Assembly (NCBI GenBank): GCA_029168955.1
Contig: JAPDOI010000953.1
Coordinates: 33,501 to 97,500 of the forward strand
Length of the DNA: 64,000 bases
Direction: 5' to 3'
Origin: Aplectana chamaeleonis
Taxonomy: Eukaryota > Nematoda > Chromadorea > Rhabditida > Cosmocercidae
Below are positions 1 through 11,440 of the stretch, piece by piece (the stretch's first letter is position 1; the number at the start of each line of letters is the position of its first letter). Below the pieces are notes generated by a model. That model was not told the DNA's origin and did not search any database. It was given only the letters and a program-made list of their open reading frames with translations. The translations under genes and the position numbers were made by a program.

Positions 1-1035
1 GCGCTTGGCGCACTCCCAGTTGGGTCACGAATACGCTCTTTGCGCATGGAGCACTTTCAGTTGGGTCCCGCGCGCTTTCCTCGGCGCTTGGCGTACGCAG
101 AGTTGGGTCCCGCACACGTTCTCCGGCGCTTGGCGTGCTCCCAGTTAGATCCCTCCCACCATCTCCGGCGCTTGGAGCGCCCCCAGTTGGGTCCCGCATA
201 CTTTCTCCGGCGCTCGGTGCTTTTTATTTGGGTGTCGCACACGTTCCCCGTCGCTTGGCACACTTTTAGTTGGGTCGCGGACACGTTCCCCGGCGCTTGG
301 CGCACTTTTGGTTGGGTCCCGCACACGTTCTGTGGGGTTTGGCACACTTCCAGTTGGGCACCGCACACGTTCTCCGGCGCTTGGCGCACCTATAGCTGGG
401 TTCCGCACACGTTTCCCGGCGCTTGGCTCACTTCTGGATGGGTCCCGCACACATTCTACGGATCTTGGCGCACTTCTAGTGTGGTTCAGAACACGTTCCT
501 GGCGCTCGGCGCACTTCTAGTTGGGTCCCGCACACGTTCCCCAGCGCTCAGCACAATTCTAGTTGGGTCCCGCATACGTTGCCCGGCGCTTGGCGCACTT
601 CTACTTGGGTCCTGCACACGTTCCCCGGCGCTTGGCGCACCTCTACTTGGGTCCTGCATACGTTCCCCGGCGCTCGGCGCACTTCTAGATGCGTCCCGCA
701 TACATTCCCCGGCGCTTGGCGCGCTCATAATTCGATCCCACACACGTTTTCCGGCACTTGGCGCACTTCTAGTTGCAACCCGCACACATTTCCCGGCGCT
801 AAGCGCACCCTTAGTTGGGTCCTGCACACGTTACCCGGCGCTTGGCGCACTTCTAGATGTGTTCTGCACTCGTTCTTCGGCACTTGGGGCACTTCTACTT
901 GGGTCCTGCACACGTTCCTCGGCGCTTGGCGCACCTCTGCTCGGGTCCTGCACACAATCACCGGCTCTTGGCGCACTTATAGCTGGGTTCCGCACACGTT
1001 GCCGAAGCTTCGCACACTTCTAGATGCGTCCCGCA
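1..1035. repeat. Minisatellite I, 42-bp unit, about 24 degenerate copies
   Basis: Tandem copies of a 42-bp unit built from CGGCGCTTGGCGCACTTC, then TAGTTGGGTCCCGC, then ACACGTTCCC. The array runs off the left edge. Units differ at many positions but the 42-bp spacing holds, so several frames stay open for hundreds of codons; these frames are not genes. It is followed by a (CA)n tract and a hairpin-ended tail, the same order of parts as at the two other 42-bp arrays in this window. Confidence 0.93.
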
Positions 1036-1176
1036 ATAAACGGTGTGCATACGGTTACTGATGGACGTAAAGCAGACCTACCCTAACTCTTGCAATCAAT
1101 TCGCTCCTGTCACAATACCACTCCATTTCTCTGAATTGGCCAACCATGCTTCTTATCATTCAAAAGTTTCAGCGGA

Positions 1177-1652
<476 letters not shown>

Positions 1653-2364
1653 GATCTATTATATGTATTCCAACAAAAATGTTCGGAATGTGATTTTCGA
1701 ATTGTTATCCACTGCACACAGAGCTTCGCAGTCACATAGTGTACTTATAAACTGTACGAAACTCTGAAAAACGACCCACGACGTTTTTTTTTTAATCCTA
1801 GAAATCATCATAATGTTAAATAAATAGCACTCCACAACCAGATCTTGACTGATTTATTACATATCCGAAAAAAATAGCTTTAAGGAAGCTATTAAGAAGG
1901 ACGTTGAGGGCGCGACGACGCGACACAGCGTGTCTTCTGATTAGATCCAACGAGCGGTATTTCATTTTCATTCTCCGTTTATGAGTTTCAGACAGTCATT
2001 GAACCACTATCACAAAAGTTGGCGGCTGTTTTTGCCAAAGAATGGGGTGGTAAAATGCCAACGAATACCTCAAAAGCAACAAAATTTTGATGGTGATGAT
2101 ACTGAATCTCCGTTTGGAATGGGAACCATAGATGAGAATCAAAGCCCTTATTAGAACAAAAAGAGTAAGTGAGAGTAATTACATGAAACGAGAAAAATGG
2201 CAAACGAATAAAAGATTAATCGATGAAAATAATTCGAAAGTGAAGATGACGCGTCACTTTACTACCTTAGAAGAGCTTTGGGGAGTAAGGTATTACGTCA
2301 TCATGTGGAGTGAAGAAACACGTTATATCAAGTTATCTTGAAGGTGGTGTGATGCGTGATCAGT
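1653..2364. other. No recognisable gene; short segment shared with 34.06 kb
   Basis: Mostly unremarkable AT-leaning DNA. Bases about 2010-2055 (GGCGGCTGTTTTTGCCAAAG followed by AATGGGG) resemble 34,075-34,110. A TTTCAG acceptor at about 1990 and a GTAAGTGAG donor at about 2165 could belong to small exons, but no supported reading joins them. Confidence 0.4.
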
Positions 2365-2553
2365 GTTACTCCCCGAGTTTTCCACAAGGGAGTGAATTCT
2401 ACTCCCCAATAATCTCACAAAAATCATGTGCGTCGTCGCGCGCGGCGGTTACTCCCTAAGGCGGAAAGTGGTCCTCCGACTCAAAAAGTGTCAAAACAGG
2501 CCTCGCCCACCTGCTATTTACCCCCCGAGTTTATGAGTGTTGGGGAGTTAAAG
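2365..2553 (+). repeat. Direct repeat R, left copy
   Basis: About 185 bases (TTCCACAAGGGAGTG... AGTGTCAAAACAGGCCTCGC ...CCCCCCGAGTTTATGAG) recur at 5005-5178 in the same orientation with scattered substitutions. The two copies bracket a MITE and a LINE. The repeat itself is unidentified. Confidence 0.8.
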
Positions 2554-2598
2554 AACACGTTAACACAGGTGATGTGAGACGTGACCAGTGTCACTTAA

Positions 2599-3075
2599 AG
2601 GCACAGTCCAAGCTCTGGGACGAAATCTGATATCTCCACATAATTGTGAAGTGGACCCACCCTATATAGCACCTGCCAAGTGCGAGCTCTCAATTCCTCC
2701 TAATAAGCGAGATATAGGAGGAAGCCACCCTGGGGTGCCCATACCAGGAAGCCACTTTGGCACGCCCCTTTTACGATCTTTCGAGCTCAACAGTGGCGAG
2801 ATGAGCGATGGTTTCCGATCAATAGCCCCGTTCTTTCCTTCATTCTCAGCCTCTCTATCCACTCAGGTCAGCTCGCACACATCGGTTGCAAAAGACGGAA
2901 GTTACAAGCCACGGACAACTCGTCCACCATACTTCCGTAGTTCAATTTTTGAAGGGCAATAACTTCGTTCCTAGAGGGTCTTGTAGGATTTCAGAGACAT
3001 TATTGGAATCAGCGTGGGGCCGTTTTGAGTATAGGCAGAAGAACAGAAAAACGATTTCGAGGTTGGACTGTGCCT
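2599..3075. mobile_element. TTAA MITE, family A', copy 1
   Basis: Terminal inverted repeats start AGGCACAGTCCAA and end TTGGACTGTGCCT, flanked on both sides by TTAA (2595-2598, 3076-3079), so a TTAA target duplication is visible. The inside (segments such as GATGAGCGATGGTTTCCGAT and GACAACTCGTCCACCA) is shared with the family A elements at 18.0, 25.9, 29.6 and 35.6 kb. There is no transposase; TTAA targets suggest mobilisation by a piggyBac-type enzyme. Confidence 0.85.
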
Positions 3076-3079
3076 TTAA

Positions 3080-5002
3080 TTATTTATTTATTTATTAACT
3101 GCACGCAAGGTGCTCTATGCCCATATGACCCAAGCAGCAAAACGAATACGCTGGAAATGTGAATAAAAAAATGCAATGAAGATGATGATAATAAAACTAA
3201 AAGAACTCTAAACATAACAAATCAACAAAATTCATCTGAAGCGAAGCTAGCTGAACCCCTACTCTTGTAGGTTCAAACATATAGTTCGTGCTATTGAGAT
3301 CCACGTAGAACAAAATCAATGCAAAGCTGACCAGACACGGAGCCGTAGGCACTAGAAGCAGGACTAACGCACACATGTAGACAAGCGAACCAGATAAAAA
3401 TTATAGTATACGAGTGGCGGATGACGCTAGGGATAACGTCACTCAGACGAGTTCAAGGGCATGCGTGAAGAATCTGTAACAGGACTTCCGGATGTTAGGT
3501 ATTCCCTAGCCCTAACAGTCCAATCCCAGACCCGCCAGAAATTTAGTCCTTGAAAAAAGTCAATGTGCGCATGAGAACTAATTGGTGTGACAACAAGGAG
3601 CCGTTTCGTGTACGTCAGGACCGCTCAATGGCCGATTCCAAGCATTTGAATGTATAAAGTTTGATCAGGAAGGACTTTTTTGAACTCCAAGAACGAGATG
3701 ATTCAGCTAACTCTAGCTATCTACAGGGACAGTCATCAAAATGAATCTTCAATTTCAATTACATTCATGTAATCAATCTTCGACAGTGCTCTTTTGAAGT
3801 CCATGGAAGAAGTTGAGAGTTGAGAATTCGATAATGGCAGCTTGTTGAACCAACGTGCAGTACGGTGAAAAAACGAGTTGTATACTAAATTAGACCGAAT
3901 ATTACAATTCATTAAAGGAAGAATATTCAGGCTAGGTCTAGGTGAATGAATTGGTTTAAAATACCAGTACTTTGAAAAAGGAGTGCGTAACTCACCAAGA
4001 ATCAGCTGGAAAGCCATGATCATATCAGCTCGCACCCTCCTGCTCATGAGGCTTTTTAAACCCAGCTCTCTCAGCCGTACCTCATATGACGGTAGGCTAT
4101 AAGGATAGTCAGGGTCCGGGAAGACTCTGTAGTACAGAAGCCTGGTAAAAGTTTTCTGGACTTTTTTAATTTTCTCAATGAGCTTCTTCGAAAACGGGCT
4201 TCAGACCGGCGGACAGTACTCGATTTGTGGAAGGACGTACGCTTTGTAGAGTCTTAGCCATATAACTATATCTGTTCAGCGTACATTTCTGAACAAAGCG
4301 TGCACTGTTCGCGAGGTCTTAGTTACAATCAACTCAATATGGGGTTCCCACGTCAGCTTTTTCAATACAAGTACTCCCAAATCACGAACTTCTGTTTCTT
4401 GCGGAATACAAAGATCACTTTGAGCTAAAATTGGAGCAAACCGGTCTAGTAGAGACATACTACGCGATTTTCCATATTCAGACTCAATCCCCATTCCTCA
4501 CACCATTTAGACATTGATTCCACAGCGCTAGACAACTGAATCTCTGCCTCATTTTTACTGTCTATATCAAAAGCAATTGAAATTTTAATGTCATCAGCGA
4601 AGGCATGAACGGTAACACCACCACTACTTTTCAAACGCTCTGTTAATTCCAAATTATGAATTATGAAAAGCAGAGGTGAAAGCACTCCTCCCTGGGGAAC
4701 TCCAGAAGGGCAGGATCTAGAATTAGATAACTGTTCATTAAGTCCCACCAGAGAAGAGCGCTCTGAAAGATACGAGTGGAACCATTGAAGGTATAACCTC
4801 CTTACACCAATTCTTTCCAGGTTAGGGAGAAGAAAGCTATGATTAAGCGTATCAAAAGCTTTACTAAGATCGAAATATACGGTATCGACAGTTTTGGATT
4901 GGGTATATTACGTACCCAATCCCATGTGCTATCCAGAAGCTGTAAACATGTGGAAGATCTTCTGAGGAAACCGAACTGTTCAGGCGGAATAAGGTTGTGC
5001 TT
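3080..5002 (-). mobile_element. CR1-like non-LTR retrotransposon, 5'-truncated
   Basis: A minus-strand LINE fragment. It ends in a 3' tail of AAAT repeats (seen as TTTA on the plus strand, 3080-3098), has a 3' UTR of about 620 bases, and then the C-terminal half of a reverse transcriptase. The 5' end stops inside the RT domain at about 5002, as expected for incomplete reverse transcription. Copies of direct repeat R lie on both sides, and a TTAA MITE abuts the 3' tail. Confidence 0.8.
3736..5002 (-). pseudogene. CR1-like reverse transcriptase, C-terminal part, frameshifted
   Basis: RNA-directed DNA polymerase remnant. Reading from high to low coordinates: a finger-region segment with PPEQFGFLRRSST, then KAFDTLNHSFLL, then the palm motif SGVPQGGVLSPLLF, and the catalytic FADDIKI (about 4585). 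Next come the thumb-side VRDLGVLV motif (about 4370) and a C-terminal block with RRVRADMIMAFQLILGE and FFHRTARWFNKLP (4047-3736). The pieces lie in more than one frame, so at least two frameshifts separate them. The endonuclease domain is missing. The FADD box, the GVPQG motif and the RR.R(A/G)DMI block fit CR1/Jockey-clade LINEs. The copy cannot encode an active protein. Confidence 0.85.
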
Positions 5003-5004
5003 TT

Positions 5005-5178
5005 TCTTCCCAAGTCTTCCACAAGGGAGTGCGTTCTACTCCCCAATAACCTCACAAAAATTATATGCTTAGTCGCTCGCGGCGGTTACTCCCCAAGGTG
5101 GAAAGTGGTCTCCCGGTTGAAGAAGTGTCAAAACAGGCCTCGCCCACCTGCTATTCACCCCCCGAGTTTATGAGAGTA
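5005..5178 (+). repeat. Direct repeat R, right copy
   Basis: Second copy of the 2365-2553 repeat in the same orientation, starting just beyond the truncated 5' end of the CR1-like LINE. Confidence 0.8.
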
Positions 5179-5299
5179 GTCAACGCCAGATTTCAGAGGC
5201 TTCTTCGTATTTTGGAAAAAACCCTAAACGTTAGGGCACGGTAAGTTTTCCTCCCACATACAACATTAATTGACCTAGAGTATTTCCTGAACTCAGACA

Positions 5300-5562
5300 A
5301 ATGTTAGGACTGACCGCGCGCAACAATTCTCCCTTAGTACCGACCGCGCGCAGGAGCCGTTCCGATCGCGCGCAAAAAAAACGTTTTAGGACCGAACGCG
5401 CGCAACGCTCGCGGTAGGAACGGTCACAAAAAGTTGCGCGCGTTCCGACCACGTTTGCGCGCTTTGCGGCCGCCATCACAAACCGTTCGGATCGCTCGTA
5501 ACTCTGTAAAGCGCGCAGGAATTGCCACGATTTTGGACTGACCGCGCGCCAACAAATTCAGA
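5300..5562. repeat. Word array of GACCGCGCGCA-type repeats
   Basis: Irregularly spaced copies of a GC-rich word (GACCGCGCGCA and variants GATCGCGCGCA, GAACGCGCGCA), direct in the left half and inverted in the right (TTGCGCGCGTTCC). GGACTGACCGCGCGC occurs near both ends. It belongs to the same class of object as the word arrays at 25.5, 46.1, 49.4 and 52.1 kb. The low-complexity frames are not genes. Confidence 0.7.
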
Positions 5563-5673
5563 CGTGAGAGAAAATGCATGGTGTGTAGCATCCGAGAACG
5601 CATTTAACTCCACGCGTGTATTCATTTTTTGCTTCGGCGCTCGTACTATCTTGTTTTATTGATATTTTTCTTC

Positions 5674-5676
<3 letters not shown>

Positions 5677-5717
<41 letters not shown>
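5677..5717. repeat. (CT)n microsatellite
   Basis: About 20 uninterrupted CT dinucleotides. Confidence 0.97.
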
Positions 5718-5721
<4 letters not shown>

Positions 5722-5889
5722 ATTCTGTGGTTCTGTGTTCCTGTTGATTCTATATGTGTTCAGATCGTCTATTGATTGCATGCACAGTTTATGCGAAGCT
5801 AACAGTAGGTAATTGAATGATAAATATTGGAAACGGCTAAGGGTGTAGGGTTTTTTAGCTGTAAGCTGATCGCGAAAGGTGTAAAGGGA

Positions 5890-6260
5890 TTATGGTAAGT
5901 AGACAATTAGCGTTGTGGAAAGAAGATAATGGGTATGAAGGCATGAGTGGAAGTTGTGAAAAGTGGACGGGGCTACGGAAGGAATGCGCACAACATCGGC
6001 TAAAGTGCGTAGGGATTCGAAAAAACGTGAGGCGTGAGGGAACAGTTTTTTGGGGGGTGCATTATGGTTCTCAAAACAATAGTGATGTTTTGGAGAGCGG
6101 GTGGGGCTTCAGAAGGAGTGCGCACCACATTCAGTCAAGGGCGTAGGGATTAAAAAAACGAGAGGTGACCGTTGTTGGGAGTGTATAATGTTTTTCAAAA
6201 CGTAAGCATGTTTCGTAGAGTGGGCGGGGCTTGAGAAGGAGTGTGCACAGCATAATACGT
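5890..6260 (+). repeat. Degenerate tandem repeat, about 120-135-bp unit, three copies
   Basis: The phrase AGTGGACGGGGCT / GCGGGTGGGGCTTCAGAAGG / GTGGGCGGGGCTTGAGAAGG recurs at about 5962, 6098 and 6220. Each is followed by GAATGCGCACAACAT-like text and GCGTAGGGATT. The single open frame across it (5892-6146) is explained by the repeat. Confidence 0.65.
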
Positions 6261-6261
6261 C

Positions 6262-6406
6262 CCCAATAACATACCTCCCACGTTTTTTTCGAAACCCTAC
6301 GCATTTTAGCTAAAATGCGTAGGGATTCGAAAAAAACGTGAGAGGCATGTTATTAGGGATAAAATGCGTAGGTATTCGAAAAAACGTGGGAGGTATGTTA
6401 TTGGGT
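6262..6406. repeat. Perfect-looking inverted repeat plus a third direct copy
   Basis: A 46-base arm (6262-6308, CCCAATAACATACCTCCCAC onward) is inverted at 6311-6356 with a two-base spacer, and the right arm is repeated directly at 6361-6406. The RNA or single strand would form a long hairpin. Confidence 0.85.
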
Positions 6407-7592
6407 AAAAAAACAATATTGATAAGTTTCGGAAAGTGACCCAAGCTTCAGATGGAGTGTGCTTCAGATGGTTGTAGGGATTCAAAAAAGATAAATAATT
6501 ACAAAAGAGATAATTACTCTCCTCTCGGCGAACGCATGCATGCTCACGAGAAGTTGCCAGAGTCAGTCGTGTTCTTTCGTAGAAACATTGTAAATAGAGA
6601 TTGGCAGAGTAGTCGTTTCACTGAATAAAATTCAATTCACTGGCATTGAGGCTTAAACTTTGAAATGTAATGGCTTTTTCTAAATTCAATCGAGGGGCTG
6701 CAGACTTGTCACCGCACACATTCCGCTAATTCGCAGAATTTTTGCAAAGTTCCCATTTCATTCTCAACGCGAACTTCGTGACCTTTTGAATAGCTATTTA
6801 CACTTATGTATGCACAATAATTAACCGAATATAATTATTATTTTTTCGTTTTTTTTTTTGAAAATTTTCAATTTCTTTGATTTTGAGAATTCGAGTTCAA
6901 TTCAAAAATTTTGCATCTGATTCAATTTTTAACGCTGAAAACTTTCTCAAAGTTCGGAATTTCTGAGTTTTATTTAAAATTAATCGTGATTTTGAACTTC
7001 CCATTTTTTCAAACTTTCGATTTGATTTTTTTGGGAAACTCTTGCTTATTAAAAGTTTTGGGAGCTCGGTAATATGTTCAACTTTTTAATATTACAAATT
7101 CAATCAATTTCAATAATTCAGAATGTGATTCAACTTATTTCTGATTTTCGAATTCGATTCTTTTCTGATTTTCTAGTCGGCAGTTGATTCAAATTTTTAA
7201 CACCGCAAATCTATTCGAATTTATTTCTGATTATTGAATTCTGATTTTTTATTTGGGAATTCTGAATTTATTTCAGATTTTGAAAAAAATATATTAAATT
7301 TTGATAAACCGAGTTTGATTAAAATTTTGAAACGTAAAATTTAAAGCGAACTCTGAAATTCCGAACTGTCCAAAAGTTTGAATTTAATCAAAATTTCGAA
7401 TTTCGTTCAAATTTTGAGAGTGAGACAAACTTTTCAGCATTTGTAAACATTGTTGAAGAATAAAAAGAGCGAATCCTATCGAATTTATCATTTTTCATTG
7501 CGATATTAATTCATACTAAATGTGATTTAAGATAGATCGTTCCCTGAGCTTCATAATATTTCGCTTATTTGTTGTGAGGATGAAGACTCTTT

Positions 7593-8134
7593 ATGAGTTT
7601 ATTGGCAACGTTTCGATATGTAATATCGTCTTCAGGCCAGGCTATGGATGTGAATCGTATCGTGAAGCGTTCGAAACTCCCAATATGCTTGGTGTTCAGA
7701 CCACCTCCTTCACTACGGCACATCTTTACGTCATCTCGTCAATATGAAAGTCTGTGTGACCGCGTAAGCTGTAGCATCTGCCATGGACATGCTGGAGTAT
7801 GCGAAATGAAGTATGTTGTGTATAAGGTGGTCTGCCTTTCCTGTAGCGAATTCTACATAGGAGAGACCGCTAGACCTCTACACAAAAGGATAGAGGAACA
7901 CATTCGAGCTCTGCGCTGACCACAGAGCTATCCGGACAATCCTTTTTCGCGGCACCGCACTCTACGGCATACACTCGAACCCGCCCCTCAGCTGAACGTA
8001 ACGATACTTCACAGAAACTTGTGTGATCCGGTGGAAAGGAAAATTAAAGAAGCTCTAGAAATTCAACAATGGAAACCGCCAATAAAAATCAGAGAAGAAA
8101 TGAGGGCGGCCATGAGACTTATCACGTTGGAGTG
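7593..8134 (+). pseudogene. Penelope-like GIY-YIG endonuclease, C-terminal fragment
   Basis: The frame contains a Cys pair ([19 protein letters not shown]) leading into the GIY-YIG fold: VVYKVVC, then [25 protein letters not shown] and the Arg/His-containing [13 protein letters not shown] helix are the usual Penelope-like signature. A stop (TGA, 7917-7919) interrupts the frame, and the expected C-terminal segment reappears at about 7988-8134 (TILHRNL, ERKIKEALEI, IREEM) before a final stop. The protein would have cut target DNA during retrotransposition. The upstream reverse transcriptase is absent and the first part of the frame lies in the terminal repeat, so this is a dead fragment. Confidence 0.85.
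7602..7640 (-). ncRNA. Hammerhead-ribozyme-like motif in the left terminal repeat
   Basis: Minus-strand copy of the motif described at 8412-8450, because the terminal repeats are inverted. Helix I here is shorter (TGGC/GCCA). Confidence 0.4.
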
Positions 8135-8411
8135 ATTTGAGGTTTCTAGTGGATATGAAGTGATACATGCGAGATTCACGAATGAAACGTTTTCATCACC
8201 CACCCGACCTCACCCTTCATTTTTGGCCAGCCGACCGTTTCTAGAGGTAGGATAACTACCATAATAGGTTGACAGCCTATCATCAACATCATTTCCAGAA
8301 AACCTTGCGGCAGAGCCCTTTTCATTGCTGGTTTAGCGCCATCCCTGATTTATAAGGTTGGTGCTCCCCATTGTTCGCGCTGTGTAACTGATTGTTTTGT
8401 GATTATTTCAG

Positions 8412-8450
8412 TTGGCCTGAAGACGATATTACATATCGAAACGTTGCCAA
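8412..8450 (+). ncRNA. Hammerhead-ribozyme-like motif in the right terminal repeat
   Basis: Read as RNA: TTGGC (8412-8416), the core CTGAAGA (8417-8423), stem II GATAT/ATATC with loop TAC (8425-8437), GAAA (8438-8441), then CGTT and GCCAA (8446-8450), which pairs with TTGGC as helix I. Minimal hammerheads with a very short helix III are known in Penelope-like elements. One extra C (8424) sits between the core and stem II, so activity is uncertain. Folding is by eye. Confidence 0.45.
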
Positions 8451-8914
8451 TAAACTCATAAAGAGTCTTCATCCTCACAACAAATAAGCGACATACTAAT
8501 TGTATTTAATATTTTGTTTTGTTTCATTTCTTTATAATTTAAAAATTTTCGATTTCACCTATTTATTGATTTTATCATTTTTATGTATTGAATACAATTT
8601 TCTTGAATACCTATTTATAACTTTATTTAAGTCACTGATCGATCAAAAAGCACCCAAAATTGCAGAAGTTCCAAGATTTCAGAAGTTCTAGGGCTTCTAC
8701 GAGTGGTGGTGTACAGATCTGGAGCCTTGCCAACGCTGGCCCTGTTCGTGACCCATCACCCCTCGCATGCCGGCCGATTTATCCACGCAGGATGGCCTTC
8801 TCCGCCGCCACTGACCAACACATATCGACTGGACGGCCCACACGAGACCGAAATATGGAAGAATCTTCAATAAATATGCGTTCCCATACACTCCGCGGTC
8901 AAAATATAGACGAC

Positions 8915-9734
8915 TTCAGAGAATTTTCAAACCTTTTTCTTAATTCAAAATTTAATTTTTTTTTAGAATTCATGAAAATTTTATCAGAATGTTTTCCATT
9001 TTAAACGTTTTCAATGTATGTTTTTTCTGTTAAAATTTCTAATTTTTTCATTCATCATGTCTATTATATTAAATGTTTTTAAGCATTATTTACTAAGTTC
9101 GCGAAAATTTGTTTTACTTTTTATAAGGTCCATGTCCGACTTTACTCTTTATTATACAAATTTTGTGCAAGCATTTAAAAATTCTGAAATCAATCCAAAT
9201 TCTGAATATTATACAAGTGTCAGAAATCAAAAACTCCATCTGAATTTTCGAACTCTGCATTTGCTTTAAATTTAAATTTCATGTCGAATTTTGATTTCAA
9301 AGTTAGAGTCAGTGATCAAAGTTTAAAAATCGGGACTGGTTGTGAGTGAGTCTTTTTTTTATCAAACATTTCGACAATATTCGTGATTTTGATTTTGAAA
9401 ATCAATCAATACATGGTATCGTGAGTTTTCTGTCAAACCTGATAACTTGGTAACTACAATGAAACTTCTCCCAGATGCACTGATTTGCTGATCCATGAGA
9501 ATTTTCATGTTTCCATGAACATATGAAACCTTTTTTTCTGATCAGCAGTATGGTGCTATATATTCCCATTTTCACTAAGGATAATCTAAATGCAAGGTGG
9601 GTCCGATCTTCACTATTTTTCAATCCTAATTTGCTAAAAAAAATTTTGTATGGCCTGGAAAATTGAAATAGATCTTGTATTTATATATAGTGTAAAAATA
9701 TTAATTCTAAATTTCAAAAAAAAAGTTCCACAAT
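8915..9734. other. Central spacer of palindrome P1
   Basis: AT-rich sequence that has no inverted partner in the other arm. The open frames here are short and lack recognisable motifs. Confidence 0.6.
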
Positions 9735-11026
9735 TTCCTGAAATATATATTTTGACCGCGGAGTGCATGGGAACGCATATTTATAAAGATTCTTCCATAT
9801 TTCGGTCTCGTGTGGGCCGTCCAGTCGATATGTGTTGGTCAGTGGTGGCGGAGAAGGCCAGCCCGTGTTGGTAAATGGGCCGGCATGCGAGGGGTGAAGG
9901 GTCACGCAGAGGGCTAGCGTTGGCAAGGCTCCAAATCTGTACACCACCACTTGTAGAAGCCCTAGAACTTCTGAAGTCTTGGAACTTCTGCAATTCTGGG
10001 TGCTTTTTGATCGATCAGTGACTTGAATAAGGTTATAAATAGGTATTTAAGAAAATTGTATTCAGTACATAAAAATGATAAAATCAATAAATAGGTAAAA
10101 TTGAAATTTTTGAAATTCTAATGAAATGAAACAAAACTAAATATCAAATACATTTAGTATGAATCAATATCGCGGTGAACAATCATAAATTTGACAGGAT
10201 TCGCTCTTTTTATTCTTCAACAATGTTTACAAATGCTGAAAAGTTTGTCTCACTCTCAAAATTTGAACTACATCCGAAATTTTGATTAAATTCAAAAATC
10301 TGGACAGTTCGGAACTTTAAAGTTCGCTTTAAATTTTAGGTTTCAAAATTTTAATCAAACTCATTTTATCAAAATTTAATAAATATATAATTTCAAAATC
10401 TGGAACAAATTCATAAATTCGCAAATAAAAATCAGAATTAATAATCAGAAATAAATTTGAATTAGAGTTTTAAGATTCGAATAGATTTGCGGTGTTAAAA
10501 ATTTGAATCAACTGCCGACTTTCCAAAACATGAAGCAGTCAAGAGACCTATAAAAAACCTGAAATATATATATTTGGAAATCCGAAAAAAAGAGAATTTT
10601 TAAATCATTAATAAATCTGGATTTCGAGGTTAGAAATAAATTTGAAATATATTCGAAAGAAACTGGATTTCAAAAATCAGAATTGAATTTGAATTAAATT
10701 CAGAATTTTCAAAATTCGGCTAGTTTTCTAATGTAAAAAAATAGAATTAATTGCGGTTTTCGTTTTAGATTCAAATTAACAAAATCTGAGACAAAACGCA
10801 GAAAAAAAACCGAAAAAAATTGTCGTTAAATTCAATTGATTATTACGCAAATTCTACTGAAGTGGATACAAGCTGTTGTTGCCTGCGTGGAGTGCGTTTC
10901 GAAACTCGAAATGTACTAGATAATCGAAAAAGAATCGAATTCGAAAATCAGAAATAAGTTGAATCACATTCTGAATTATTGAAATTGATTGAATTTGTAA
11001 TATTAAAAAGTTGAACATATTACCGA

Positions 11027-11440
11027 GCTCCCAAAACTTTTAATAAGCAAGTTTCCCAAAAAAATCAAATCGAAAGTTTGAAAAAAAATGGATTGATTTC
11101 AAATAAAAGTCAGAAATTCGAGCTCCCAAAACTTTTAATAAGCAAGAGTTTCCCGAAAAAATCAAATCGAAAGTTTGAAAAAAATGGATTGATTTCAAAT
11201 AAAAGTCAGAAATTCGAGCTCCCAAAATTTTTAATAAGCAAGAGTTTCCCAAAAAATCAATTCGAAAGTTTGAAAAAAATGGGTTGATTTCAAATAAAAG
11301 TCAGAAATTCGAGCTCCCAAAATTTTTAATAAGCAAGAGTTTCCCAAAAAAATCAAATCGACAGTTTGAAAAAAATGGGAAGTTCAAAATCACGATTGAT
11401 TTCAAATAAAAGTCAGAAATTCCGAACTTTGAATAAGTTT
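11027..11440 (+). repeat. Tandem duplication in the right arm of P1, about 95-bp unit, four copies
   Basis: GAGCTCCCAAAACTTTTAAT onward, through AATCAAATCGAAAGTTTG, to AAATAAAAGTCAGAAATTC repeats at about 11,027, 11,119, 11,216 and 11,310. The left arm has a single copy (about 7000-7065), so the expansion happened after the arms formed. Confidence 0.85.

Larger units (their letters stand above)
7530..8491 (+). mobile_element. Penelope-like element fragment inserted in the left arm of P1
   Basis: The 962-base block is absent from the matching place in the right arm of P1. It is flanked by an imperfect duplication of the target (CATACTAAATGTGATTTA at 7512-7529; CATACTAATTGTATTTA at 8492-8508). 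It has inverted terminal repeats of about 77 bases (7562-7638 and 8414-8490) containing CAATAAACTCATAAAGAG. Between them lies the GIY-YIG endonuclease end of a Penelope-like protein. Inverted terminal repeats and variable target duplications are usual for Penelope-like elements; the RT part is missing. Confidence 0.85.

Noticed and set aside
40..1061. Long open frames on both strands (up to 327 codons)
   Set aside because: They translate a 42-bp tandem repeat; the unit is divisible by three, so frames stay open by arithmetic. There is no start context, splice sites or non-repeat domain.
5231..5479. 82-codon minus-strand frame rich in Arg and Cys
   Set aside because: It covers the GACCGCGCGCA word array.
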